Assembly (NCBI GenBank): GCA_965200035.1
Contig: OZ241334.1
Span: 62,001-126,000 of the forward strand
Origin: UBA1952 sp965200035
GTDB taxonomy: Bacteria > Bacteroidota > Bacteroidia > Chitinophagales > Chitinophagaceae
DNA length: 64,000 bases
Direction of reading: 5' to 3'
Positions 7,807 through 15,351 of this stretch are shown piece after piece (within the stretch, counting starts at the first letter, position 1; every line of letters begins with the position of its first letter). Under the pieces are notes generated by a model, which saw only the letters and a program-made list of their open reading frames with translations, made no database searches and was not told the origin of the DNA. Position numbers and translations under genes: made by a program.

Positions 7807-9489
7807 TCAGTTGCGCAGGGCAGCGATCAGTTTGCTATCGCGATGGTAGATATCGTTGAGGAGACGCATATGATTGCCATCGCTGTTCTCAAATGCGGTG
7901 AGGTAAATGATGTGCACCGGTATTTTCTTGCTTAGCGTTTCAAAGCGGGTATTCCGTGTCTGTATGATTGAATCGATGATCTGCTGATCAAAGTTCCTTC
8001 CTTCCAGATCTTTAAGAATGAATTCTGCAAAATCACGCGGGCGCTCTACGCGCACACAGCCTGAGCTTCTGGCGCGGTAACGCTTGACAAAATCTTCGCG
8101 GTGCGGTGTGTCGTGCAGGTAGATGTCCCATTTATTGGGCAGATTGAATTTTACCTCACCCAGTGCATTGCGCGCGCCCGGCGGCTGGCGAAAGGAGAAA
8201 CTGCGATAATTTTTCGCAGTGATGGAGGATGAGCTGACCATTTTTCCGCGCCGGTCATAGGCCTTCAGGCCTTTGCGGGCAAGATAGTTTCCACCACGTT
8301 TTGTAATGCCGGGAAGCACATCTTTTTTTAAAATGGTTGGCGGCACGCCCCATGGCGGACTGAACACTACGTTAGCCATATACGCATTCAGCGAAGGTGT
8401 CTGACGGGCAGGCTTACCTACCACTACGCGCATGTTGAATGCATTTTCAGTGCCCTTCTTATAATAAAGTTCCATTAATGGTACATTCACCAGTATGTAT
8501 TGCTCTTCAAACTGTCGCGGCAGCCACCGCAGGCGCTCCATATTGGCTGCCAAAATATTGAGCACAGAATCCGGCCTGCGGGCAAGATAACTGATCGTGG
8601 TGCTGTCTGCTCTTCCTGTTGGTGCCAGCCCATTGTAATCCTGAAACTGGCGCACCATCTGCTGATTATCATCCAGCGAATCGCCGGCTTCTGTATGCGC
8701 CCAGGGAATCTCTTTTGAAATAATGTATTGTAAGGCAGAATCACCGGGAGTTACCGTGGCACCGAGGTGTGATTTTGCGTCTGCCAATGCAGCATCTTTT
8801 GCCAGCAATTGATAGCTGCGATAAGCGCTCTGCAACATGCTATATGTTGATATGGCAGGCCGATAACTATTCAGGCCAACGTATTGTCCTTTTTGCTGAA
8901 GGCCGCTGTAGAGCGCGGTCGGGGCAGTCCATGCCGTATCATTAATATGAAACCACTGGTCGTCGGCCACTTTAGGATTTATTGATCCAAACAAAAGATC
9001 ATGCGATGCTTTGAGATAGCTTTTGGTGCACAGCGTATCGAAAGCAATGACTTCATTGATACCAGCTTTCCCACTTTTCAGTTGTTGCAGCGCGGCGGTG
9101 AGCTTTGCGTAATGATACTTTTCAGGATCAAGACCATCATATTGCAGGCTGTCGAGCTCACTGATGAAAGTGCCTGCGGCTTCTGTAACTCCATGTTCCT
9201 CCAGCCACAAGGGCTGATAGCCGGCTTTCAGATAAGTATAGGCGAGCGCATTTCCGGTTGTGACTCCACGTTTGACGAATACACTATCGAGCGTATCCAG
9301 CGCATGTAAGGAAGCACTGAGTTTTTGAATAAAATCCTGTTTTGAAAAAAGATCGCCTTCACTTCCGCTGATCACTTTCTTTTCAGGAACAGAAGAGTTG
9401 TCGGGATGATGGCCGCCTGTGCAGGCAGACAAGAAGCTGATGCCTGCGGTCAGGATCAGGCAGGTTAGCAAACGGTAACAGGAGGTCAT
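7807..9489 (-). CDS. L,D-transpeptidase (YcbB/LdtD-like), lipoprotein
   Basis: The protein has about 560 residues. The start at 9489 (MTSCYRLLTC...) gives a lipoprotein signal ending FLSAC; the longer frame would put 23 non-signal residues in front. It has an N-terminal scaffold, a peptidoglycan-binding helical region (QMVRQFQDYNGLAPTGRAD) and a C-terminal YkuD catalytic domain with YLHDTPHR and SSGCVRV, the latter carrying the nucleophilic cysteine. The terminal VHIIYLTAF...DDIYHRD-like end is typical of YcbB proteins. It would form 3-3 peptidoglycan cross-links or attach proteins to the wall in the periplasm. It is a single gene on the minus strand. Confidence 0.92.
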   Translation of the reverse strand: MTSCYRLLTCLILTAGISFLSACTGGHHPDNSSVPEKKVISGSEGDLFSKQDFIQKLSASLHALDTLDSVFVKRGVTTGNALAYTYLKAGYQPLWLEEHGVTEAAGTFISELDSLQYDGLDPEKYHYAKLTAALQQLKSGKAGINEVIAFDTLCTKSYLKASHDLLFGSINPKVADDQWFHINDTAWTAPTALYSGLQQKGQYVGLNSYRPAISTYSMLQSAYRSYQLLAKDAALADAKSHLGATVTPGDSALQYIISKEIPWAHTEAGDSLDDNQQMVRQFQDYNGLAPTGRADSTTISYLARRPDSVLNILAANMERLRWLPRQFEEQYILVNVPLMELYYKKGTENAFNMRVVVGKPARQTPSLNAYMANVVFSPPWGVPPTILKKDVLPGITKRGGNYLARKGLKAYDRRGKMVSSSSITAKNYRSFSFRQPPGARNALGEVKFNLPNKWDIYLHDTPHREDFVKRYRARSSGCVRVERPRDFAEFILKDLEGRNFDQQIIDSIIQTRNTRFETLSKKIPVHIIYLTAFENSDGNHMRLLNDIYHRDSKLIAALRN

Positions 9490-9561
9490 TGGTAATGAAA
9501 TGTACTGGATCAATAGTGGATTAGGGAAGTTAACCATTTGCTGCAAAAACCATTCCAAAGT

Positions 9562-9903
9562 TTAGGTGGCCTCTAATTCAATAGCGGGATCCCAAAACTT
9601 TTTTTGAAAATCCTGCACCTTATCATCCACCACACTGACCTTTTCTTTCTCTAAAAGATGCTTCATTTCATCGCCGGTACCGAAATGATGTTTGCCGGAT
9701 AGCAATCCAACTCTGTTGACTACCCGGTGCGCAGGTACCTTTGGCTTTACGCCGTGACAGTGGTTCATCGCATAGCCCACCATGCGCGCGCCGCTTTTTA
9801 TACCAATGGCCGCAGCTATAGCACCATACGAAGTGACCCTTCCTTTGGGGATCATACGTACGATATCGTAGATGGCATCATAGAGATCAGCGTCTTTGTT
9901 CAT
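9562..9903 (-). CDS. Alkyltransferase-like (ATL) DNA-binding protein, MGMT family
   Basis: This 113-residue protein has the fold of the O6-alkylguanine-DNA alkyltransferase C-terminal domain (IPKGRVTSYGAIA, ARMVGYAM). The active-site motif PCHRV reads PAHRVV, so the acceptor cysteine is missing. Such ATL proteins bind and flip O6-alkylguanine and flag it for nucleotide excision repair instead of repairing it themselves (known from family members). The ATG at 9903 lies inside the end of the DUF5522 gene, 17 bp of overlap, making it the third gene of a tightly overlapped trmB operon. Confidence 0.9.
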   Translation of the reverse strand: MNKDADLYDAIYDIVRMIPKGRVTSYGAIAAAIGIKSGARMVGYAMNHCHGVKPKVPAHRVVNRVGLLSGKHHFGTGDEMKHLLEKEKVSVVDDKVQDFQKKFWDPAIELEAT

Positions 9904-10081
9904 CGTTTCCTTGTTTGCGAAGCGCGAGCAATTTAGCACGGCCCGGCTCTTTTACTTGTTCATAATCATAAGGACAGTTCAGGCAGCCATTACCACAGCA
10001 ATAACCGCGCTTCTGCAGGTACGATGCGGTAAATACCAGTCGCCCGTCCGGCAGGAGATAATAGTCTTCCCCCTCAGTCAT
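9887..10081 (-). CDS. DUF5522 cysteine-rich small protein
   Basis: This 64-residue protein has a beta-hairpin start (YYLLPDGRLVFTASYL) and a cluster of four cysteines, CCGNGCLNCPYDY. The cluster suggests a bound zinc ion or iron-sulphur centre. It fits the DUF5522 family, whose function is unknown. It overlaps trmB by 8 bp and the ATL gene by 17 bp. Translation is therefore probably coupled, and a role near tRNA modification or DNA damage sensing is a guess from context only. Confidence 0.8.
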   Translation of the reverse strand: MTEGEDYYLLPDGRLVFTASYLQKRGYCCGNGCLNCPYDYEQVKEPGRAKLLALRKQGNDEQRR

Positions 10082-10775
10082 TGGCTTCCTCTTCTGCTGT
10101 TTTCTTCTTTTTAGGTGGCGGCACAATGGCCTGCTCCGGCAGCGAAAAAGAAATATAATAGATCGTGCGCCCTTCGGAGAGGTGCATGCCTTCGTAGTGC
10201 GTGCGGATGGCTAGTGGTCCGGTTGCTTTTCCCTTCCCATAAATGTCGGCAATATTTTCATGTATCATGCAGCCCGTCTCGCCGATCACTTCCAGCGTAA
10301 AATCGTACAGCTCTTTGGAATCTGTTTTGAGATGGATGCGTGCGCCAGGCTTCAGCACTTTTTGGTATAATGCCAGAAATCGTGCATGAGTCAGCCGGTT
10401 CTTCGCTTTGCCTTCCCGCAGGAAAGGATCGGGGAAGATGATCCATATTTCGGAGACTTCGCCCGGCCCGAAATATTGTGTCAGCTGCCCGATCTGGGTA
10501 CGCAGAAAAGCTACATTGTTCAGTCCTTCTTCCAGCGATTTTTTTGCGCCAATATAGATGCGGTTTCCCTTTACATCCACCCCGATGAAATTGCGGTCTT
10601 TATGCTCACGGCCAAGTCCTACACTGTACTCGCCTTTGCCGCAGGCCAGCTCCAGGGTTATTGGATTTTCATTCTTAAAAAATGTTTGCCAGTTGCCGGC
10701 CATTCCTTCCGGATATTGAAGTACATGAGGATAGGTTTCGATGGCGGCGAAACGCACTAATTTTTTCTGACCCAT
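10074..10775 (-). CDS. trmB: tRNA (guanine-N7-)-methyltransferase
   Basis: This 233-residue Rossmann methyltransferase makes m7G46 in tRNA using S-adenosylmethionine. The SAM loop is LELACGKGEYSVGLG, followed by FIGVDVKG, the catalytic-region motif IIFPDPFLREGKAKNRL and the substrate motif HLKTDS. A lysine-rich tail (PPPKKKK) ends the protein. The start at 10775 (MGQKKLVRF) is the family start; the 24 residues encoded upstream have no counterpart. A TATCTTTG box lies at 10789-10796. It is the first gene of an overlapping trio with DUF5522 and ATL. Confidence 0.95.
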   Translation of the reverse strand: MGQKKLVRFAAIETYPHVLQYPEGMAGNWQTFFKNENPITLELACGKGEYSVGLGREHKDRNFIGVDVKGNRIYIGAKKSLEEGLNNVAFLRTQIGQLTQYFGPGEVSEIWIIFPDPFLREGKAKNRLTHARFLALYQKVLKPGARIHLKTDSKELYDFTLEVIGETGCMIHENIADIYGKGKATGPLAIRTHYEGMHLSEGRTIYYISFSLPEQAIVPPPKKKKTAEEEAND

Positions 10776-10937
10776 AAGTATAGGAAGGCAAAGATAACAA
10801 GTCGCCAACCTTTTAAGGCTCACCAACATTAAATCGTCATGAATCAACAGAATAAATCAGCTGCTTTACCCTATTTTGGTGTTCTGATCCTACCTGAAAA
10901 TCAGTTCAGAGAAAAAATATCATACGCCTGCGGCTAT

Positions 10938-11258
10938 ATGAACTATTACAACGCCTTCATCAGTTTTCTGCAACGGCACATGCTTACCTGCCCGTCCCGG
11001 AAATGGCTACATATGGATTGTCCCGGATGCGGTATGCAGCGCAGTATCATTGCATTATTCAGGGGGCATATCTATGAAAGCTTTTTGCTGCACCCGGCGG
11101 GCATACTGGTTATAGCAATGCTTTTACTGACTATCGCGCATCTCATATATCGCTTTCGTAAAGGCGCACTTTTATTGATATGGATGCAATCATGTATTGC
11201 AATTGTCAGTTTAACATTTTATGTTTACAAAATCCTGAATCACCAAATATTTCACTGA
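10938..11258 (+). CDS. DUF2752 membrane protein
   Basis: The hallmark is DCPGCGMQRS at about residues 27-36, preceded by TCPSRKWLH and followed by two hydrophobic segments. I chose the ATG at 10938 (MNYYNAFISFLQRH) because homologues begin a short way before the first cysteine; an ATG at 10839 would add 33 unrelated residues. Function is unknown. Its stop codon overlaps the start of the CCC-motif gene (TGATG), so the two are translated together, an arrangement I associate with other Bacteroidota. Confidence 0.82.
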   Translation: MNYYNAFISFLQRHMLTCPSRKWLHMDCPGCGMQRSIIALFRGHIYESFLLHPAGILVIAMLLLTIAHLIYRFRKGALLLIWMQSCIAIVSLTFYVYKILNHQIFH

Positions 11259-11623
11259 TGGAAAACACCCCTAACCAGCTGCAACAAAATATTTTCAACC
11301 AGTCACCCATGCAATCTCTGCCGAATGCTACAGCGGTGCTTGTGTTAGGCATTATAGCTATCGTTGGGGCTTGTTGCTATGGTGTTGTGGGGATTATTTG
11401 CGGCATCATAGCATTGGTTCTTGCCAAGAAAGACCGGATGCTTTACCATGCAACGCCCGGCTTATATACAGAGTCTTCGTACAAAAACCTCAATGCAGGC
11501 AGGATCTGTGCCATTATCGGATTGTCCCTGTCTTCAATCTATCTTGTTATTATTGTTTTCTACATAGCGATCATCGGTACGGCCGTATTGTCCAATCCAA
11601 ATATCTTCAGTCACCTGCACTAA
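11258..11623 (+). CDS. CCC-motif / DUF4190-like small membrane protein
   Basis: This 121-residue protein has an N-terminal polar head rich in Asn and Gln (MENTPNQLQQN), then LPNATAVLVLGI and two transmembrane segments flanking GACCYGVVG and ALVLAKKD. Homologues often have three adjacent cysteines at this point, and here there are two. The role is unknown; the topology resembles the TM2/dispanin-like group. The start overlaps the DUF2752 stop by one base. Confidence 0.78.
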   Translation: MENTPNQLQQNIFNQSPMQSLPNATAVLVLGIIAIVGACCYGVVGIICGIIALVLAKKDRMLYHATPGLYTESSYKNLNAGRICAIIGLSLSSIYLVIIVFYIAIIGTAVLSNPNIFSHLH

Positions 11624-11715
11624 AGAAAAAACCTTAATGGCCGTCGGGAAATGGTGAAAAACCAGATTTTCCGGCGGCTATCTTTATAAATGATTTCATA
11701 CAGGATCGGCCGGTC

Positions 11716-12513
11716 TCACATTAGCAACAGCAATCCATACAGCAGCATTACCCCGTCAATCAATCCGAGATAGACGTTGTTGTCGCTGTTTTTCCGCGAG
11801 TAGCCGATAGCCGCTTTTGCAGCAATATAGGTGACGGCAATGGCAATCAGGTGAATAATGCTGCGCTCTAAAAATACCTGCGCGATTCCCGTCAGAATAA
11901 ATAAAAGCAGTACCCGATCGATCAGCAGATAGGCATTAGCAATGCCTAGCCTGGCCGCAAGCGTTTGAATGTTCCTCCCGCTATCATGCTGCACATCTCT
12001 TATATCAAAAGCGACACATAAAGCAAAGATCAGCTCTGCACGCAGGGCAATTTTCCACCAGAAAAAAGTAAGCGTCCGCTGCCAGTACACGGCAGGAAGC
12101 ACGGTCGTTGCAATGACCCAAACGGCGGTCAGCACCACGATCTTGACGATCCCGAAATCTTTCAGCCTTTTTTTAAACAACGGCGTAGAATAAGCAATGG
12201 TGACAAAGCCGATCACTGCCAGCCAAAGGAGAAAAGGAATGGATAGAAAAGGCAGCGCTCCAAGACACATCACCAGTCCGATCACAGAAAAGATATAATA
12301 CCAGTAGCGGGGAAGCCCTTTCAGCACATGCTTATTGAAGAGCCGGTGCACATTATATTCCAGCAATGAGCTACCAACAATAATCGCATGAAGCGGCGTA
12401 AGCATCGGCGGCAAATAACCCAGCGCCAGCTTTTCCGCAGAAAGGCACAGCGCCAGCGAACAGGCAGCCGTAAAGATGCTTGTACCCAATAACCAATTGA
12501 CGATCGTTCTCAC
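11716..12513 (-). CDS. UbiA-like prenyltransferase family membrane protein
   Basis: The protein has about 265 residues and some eight hydrophobic segments. The second UbiA motif is recognisable as FDIRDVQHDSGRNIQTLA. The first motif, normally NxxxDxxxD, reads EYNVHRLFNK and lacks its aspartates, so classical magnesium-diphosphate chemistry is doubtful. The GTG at 12513 was chosen because the open frame upstream is encoded by a low-complexity repeat (TTTTGCATTCTA type) and the predicted start then matches the expected hydrophobic N-terminus. An ATG at 12543 is the alternative. It lies downstream of the carboxylase gene, from which a strong terminator separates it. Confidence 0.72.
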   Translation of the reverse strand: MRTIVNWLLGTSIFTAACSLALCLSAEKLALGYLPPMLTPLHAIIVGSSLLEYNVHRLFNKHVLKGLPRYWYYIFSVIGLVMCLGALPFLSIPFLLWLAVIGFVTIAYSTPLFKKRLKDFGIVKIVVLTAVWVIATTVLPAVYWQRTLTFFWWKIALRAELIFALCVAFDIRDVQHDSGRNIQTLAARLGIANAYLLIDRVLLLFILTGIAQVFLERSIIHLIAIAVTYIAAKAAIGYSRKNSDNNVYLGLIDGVMLLYGLLLLM

Positions 12514-12660
12514 TAAATGCAAAATGTAGAATGCAAAATTCAAAATTTAGAATTCAAATGCAAAAAGTTTAGTCGATGCGGATTGAGGCAATAAGAATAA
12601 ATGCAAAAGGGAAAACTTACGTTTTCCCTTTTGCATTCTAAATTTTGCATTTTGCATTTA
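12514..12660. repeat. Inverted pair of TTTTGCATT low-complexity runs around a terminator
   Basis: The run at 12514-12550 (AAATGCAAAATG... type) reappears inverted at 12630-12660. Similar runs occur at 23526-23556 and 57921-57974. The pair encloses the hairpin at 12601-12636. The left run reaches the start of the UbiA-like gene and the right run ends at the carboxylase stop codon. Confidence 0.6.
12601..12636 (-). terminator. Hairpin terminator of the acyl-CoA carboxylase gene
   Basis: It is a perfect 16-bp stem (12601-12616 with 12621-12636) and a 4-base loop. On the minus strand an A/T-rich tail follows. It lies directly after the carboxylase stop codon. Confidence 0.82.
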
Positions 12661-14199
12661 TAATGGAATGTTGCCATGCTTGCGCTTGGGCGTGTTGACT
12701 ACTTTATTCTGCAGCATTTTGTATGCTTTGATGAGCCGCTCGCGGCTTACTTCCGGCAGAATTATTTCATCGATAAAGCCGCGTGCCGCCGCGCCGTATG
12801 GATTGGCAAATTTCTCTGCATATTCCATCTCTTTCTCTTTCATTTTTGCTTCCTTATCCTCCGCTTCCGAGATTTCTTTTTTGAAGATGATCTCCGCTGC
12901 GCCCTTTGCTCCCATTACCGCGATCTCAGCCGTTGGCCAGGCAAAGTTCAGATCAGCGCCAATGTGCTTGCTGTTCATCACATCATAAGCGCCGCCATAC
13001 GCCTTGCGCGTAATCATCGTTACTTTAGGAACAGTCGCCTCGCTCAGCGCATACAAGAGCTTCGCGCCATTGGTGATAATGCCATTCCACTCCTGATCGG
13101 TACCGGGCAGGAAACCGGGTACATCCACCAATACCAATAGCGGAATATTGAACGCATCGCAGAAGCGTACAAACCGTGCGCCTTTCTTGCTTGAATTGAT
13201 ATCCAGCACACCGGCCATGCTAGCGGGCTGATTGGCAACGATGCCGATGCTGCGGCCTGCCAATCGGGCGAAACCTACAATGATATTTTCTGCATACTCT
13301 TTATGTACTTCCAGGAAAGAGCCTTCGTCGGTGATCTCTTCGATCACTTCTTTCATATCATAAGGCTGGTTGGGATTTTGCGGGATAATGCCGTTCAGCT
13401 TTTCGCGCATTTCATTGCCTGCTTCGTAAGGATATACCGGCGCTTCCTCTTCACAGTTCTGCGGCATATAGCTCAGCAGCTGCTTCAGCTTTTCGATGCA
13501 TTCCACTTCATGGGCGCAGGCGAAATGCGTGACGCCGCTGCGGGATGCATGGGTATGCGCGCCGCCCAGCTCTTCGCTGGTCACATTTTCATGCGTTACC
13601 GTTTTCACCACATTCGGGCCGGTAACGAACATATAAGAGGTGTGCTCGACCATCAGGATAAAATCGGTAATGGCCGGAGAATATACCGCGCCGCCGGCGC
13701 AGGGACCCATAATGGCAGACAGCTGAGGCACAACGCCGGATGCCTGCACATTGCGGTGAAAAATATCGGCATAGCCGCCGAGCGATACCACGCCTTCCTG
13801 GATACGCGCGCCGCCGCTGTCATTCAGCCCGATGAGCGGAGCGCCGTTCTGCAGCGCCAAATCCATGATTTTTACAATCTTCTCTGCATGAGTTTCGCTG
13901 AGGCTGCCGCCGAATACGGTGAAATCCTGAGAAAATACATAGATCAGCCGTCCATTTACCGTGCCATAGCCCGTTACAACGCCATCGCCGAGGTATTGCT
14001 CTTTCTCCATCCCGAAATCCTTGCTCCGGTGCGTCACCATCATACCAGTTTCCTGGAAAGAGCCTTCATCGAGCAGAAGTTGCAGCCGTTCGCGCGCGGT
14101 GAGCTTGCCTTTGCCGTGCTGGCTTTCAATACGCTTGGCACCGCCGCCAAGCCCGGCCTGCGCGGTCTTTTCCTGAAGGAGAGCGATTTTATCTTTCAT
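12658..14199 (-). CDS. Acyl-CoA carboxylase, carboxyltransferase (beta) subunit, propionyl-CoA carboxylase-like
   Basis: This 513-residue crotonase-fold carboxyltransferase moves carboxyl from biotin to an acyl-CoA. The two oxyanion-hole regions are visible as GPCAGGAVYSPAITDF in the N-terminal half and TRKAYGGAYDVM in the C-terminal half. The aspartate in GGAYDVM corresponds to the residue linked with propionyl-CoA preference in actinobacterial PccB (from memory). The start at 14199 (MKDKIALLQEK) is the family start, and a TACCTTTG box lies at 14211-14218. No biotin carboxylase or biotin carrier gene is adjacent, so those subunits must be elsewhere. Confidence 0.93.
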   Translation of the reverse strand: MKDKIALLQEKTAQAGLGGGAKRIESQHGKGKLTARERLQLLLDEGSFQETGMMVTHRSKDFGMEKEQYLGDGVVTGYGTVNGRLIYVFSQDFTVFGGSLSETHAEKIVKIMDLALQNGAPLIGLNDSGGARIQEGVVSLGGYADIFHRNVQASGVVPQLSAIMGPCAGGAVYSPAITDFILMVEHTSYMFVTGPNVVKTVTHENVTSEELGGAHTHASRSGVTHFACAHEVECIEKLKQLLSYMPQNCEEEAPVYPYEAGNEMREKLNGIIPQNPNQPYDMKEVIEEITDEGSFLEVHKEYAENIIVGFARLAGRSIGIVANQPASMAGVLDINSSKKGARFVRFCDAFNIPLLVLVDVPGFLPGTDQEWNGIITNGAKLLYALSEATVPKVTMITRKAYGGAYDVMNSKHIGADLNFAWPTAEIAVMGAKGAAEIIFKKEISEAEDKEAKMKEKEMEYAEKFANPYGAAARGFIDEIILPEVSRERLIKAYKMLQNKVVNTPKRKHGNIPL

Positions 14200-14294
14200 A
14201 ATAATGGGCGCAAAGGTAAAATTCATTCCGATGCAAAAGGAATTATAACCATTGACCGTATTGTTTCCGTCCGGAACCTGTACCTGCGAACGAT

Positions 14295-14355
14295 GGGATC
14301 CTTAGTGCCTCAGGATGACCGTTGTACGAGTCATGCTGACGTAAGGACGCATCCC
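14295..14355. repeat. Palindromic dispersed repeat (GTCAT/ATCCC half-units, tail-to-tail)
   Basis: Left half-unit 14295-14319 and right half-unit 14330-14355 form an imperfect hairpin with GGGATCC at the outside and GTCAT near the loop. The half-units recur at 61608-61690 in the opposite arrangement. The left half differs from its counterpart there by one base in 25. Confidence 0.75.
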
Positions 14356-14385
14356 TCAGCACCCAGGGGTTCACAATACGGAATA

Positions 14386-14916
14386 TTATTTACCATTCAG
14401 GCTTTTCAGCACTTTTTTTCCTCTGCTGATAAAGGCAGCCGTTGGCGCGCGCTCCAATTCTTCCTCAATAATGGTTTTCAGCTCATTCCTGATTTCGGGG
14501 TAATGCTTTGCCAGATTAGCCAGTGCCGTCATGGAGAATACACGCACTGCAATAGCTTCATTTACATCTGCCAGCAGATCAAAACAGGTATTCATCACGG
14601 GTCCGTGCAATGATTCTGGTATATCTATATGCTGCAGGATGCGTACAACATTTCTTTTCACAGCTACCGGCAGGTCCGGCTGTTGCATACGCTCAACCAT
14701 TGCGGTAAGATGCGGAGCGATCAGCTCACTCCGGGTCGCGGCAATGATGCTGATGATCCATGCAGCCCGCTGCACCACCCGGTATTCATCATGCAGAAAC
14801 AAATCCACAAGCTCTTTAAATCTCTTTGCATCCTGACCCGCCCACGCAGCCAGTTCCAGCGCGTGCGTCTTGGAATTTTCCTGAAGTATGGCTTCGCGAA
14901 GGTTTGATACTTTCAT
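14386..14916 (-). CDS. HEAT-repeat-like helical protein
   Basis: This 176-residue all-helical protein has no signal peptide. About four helix pairs of HEAT type are apparent, with the pattern of bulky residues and alanines seen in RVVQRAAWIISIIA, VAVKRNVVRILQHI and AVRVFSMTALANLA. It probably acts as a cytoplasmic scaffold or binding protein; no catalytic motif is seen. It is a single gene divergent from tex, separated by the 435-bp spacer with the 21-bp array. Confidence 0.72.
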   Translation of the reverse strand: MKVSNLREAILQENSKTHALELAAWAGQDAKRFKELVDLFLHDEYRVVQRAAWIISIIAATRSELIAPHLTAMVERMQQPDLPVAVKRNVVRILQHIDIPESLHGPVMNTCFDLLADVNEAIAVRVFSMTALANLAKHYPEIRNELKTIIEEELERAPTAAFISRGKKVLKSLNGK

Positions 14917-15015
14917 TAATTGATCGTTTTCAATGTATTATCAGCACAAATCTGAAAAATATTTTCCTGTTATACTTCTAAGATAGTTTCCGGAAGCATT
15001 ATATAATTACTGCAA

Positions 15016-15147
15016 CACGTTTTTCAGTCATTCCATAACGCTTTGTAGGAGCCCGGCAGCGTTATGTAAGAGCTCAGCAACGTTTTGTAAGAGCTGAATA
15101 ACGTTATGGAGGAGCTGCAAAACGTTGCCCGGTCATTCCATAGCGTT
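15016..15147. repeat. Array of seven hexamers at an exact 21-bp period
   Basis: Cores related to AACGTT start at 15016, 15037, 15058, 15079, 15100, 15121 and 15142, each exactly 21 bases after the last. A second core, AGCT or AGCC, follows 13 bases after each of the middle ones (15050, 15071, 15092, 15113). The flanks carry GTCATTCCATA at 15027 and again at 15132, five periods apart. It occupies the 435-bp spacer between the divergent HEAT and tex genes. The rest of that spacer (14917-15015, 15148-15320) shows nothing I recognise. Confidence 0.85.
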
Positions 15148-15351
15148 CGGGAAGTACGGGGAAATATGCCGTTCTAATAGGTATGGACGATACATAAGCA
15201 TGTTAATTGAATGTGGCAGATAAACAGGCTGATTCTGCAACAGCTTTATCTGGTCAGATCACGAAATTCAGATACGATCTAAAATCCGGAAGATTAAAAC
15301 ATTTGAAAACGAACGTTTGCTACATTCGCAATCCCAAAAAATGAAGAAAGG

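Noticed and set aside
11716..12513. Functional aromatic prenyltransferase
   Set aside because: The first aspartate-rich motif is missing, so only family-level UbiA similarity is claimed.
15016..15147. The 21-bp array as a CRISPR
   Set aside because: Repeats are 21 bp head to tail with no unique spacers of constant length and no cas gene in the window.
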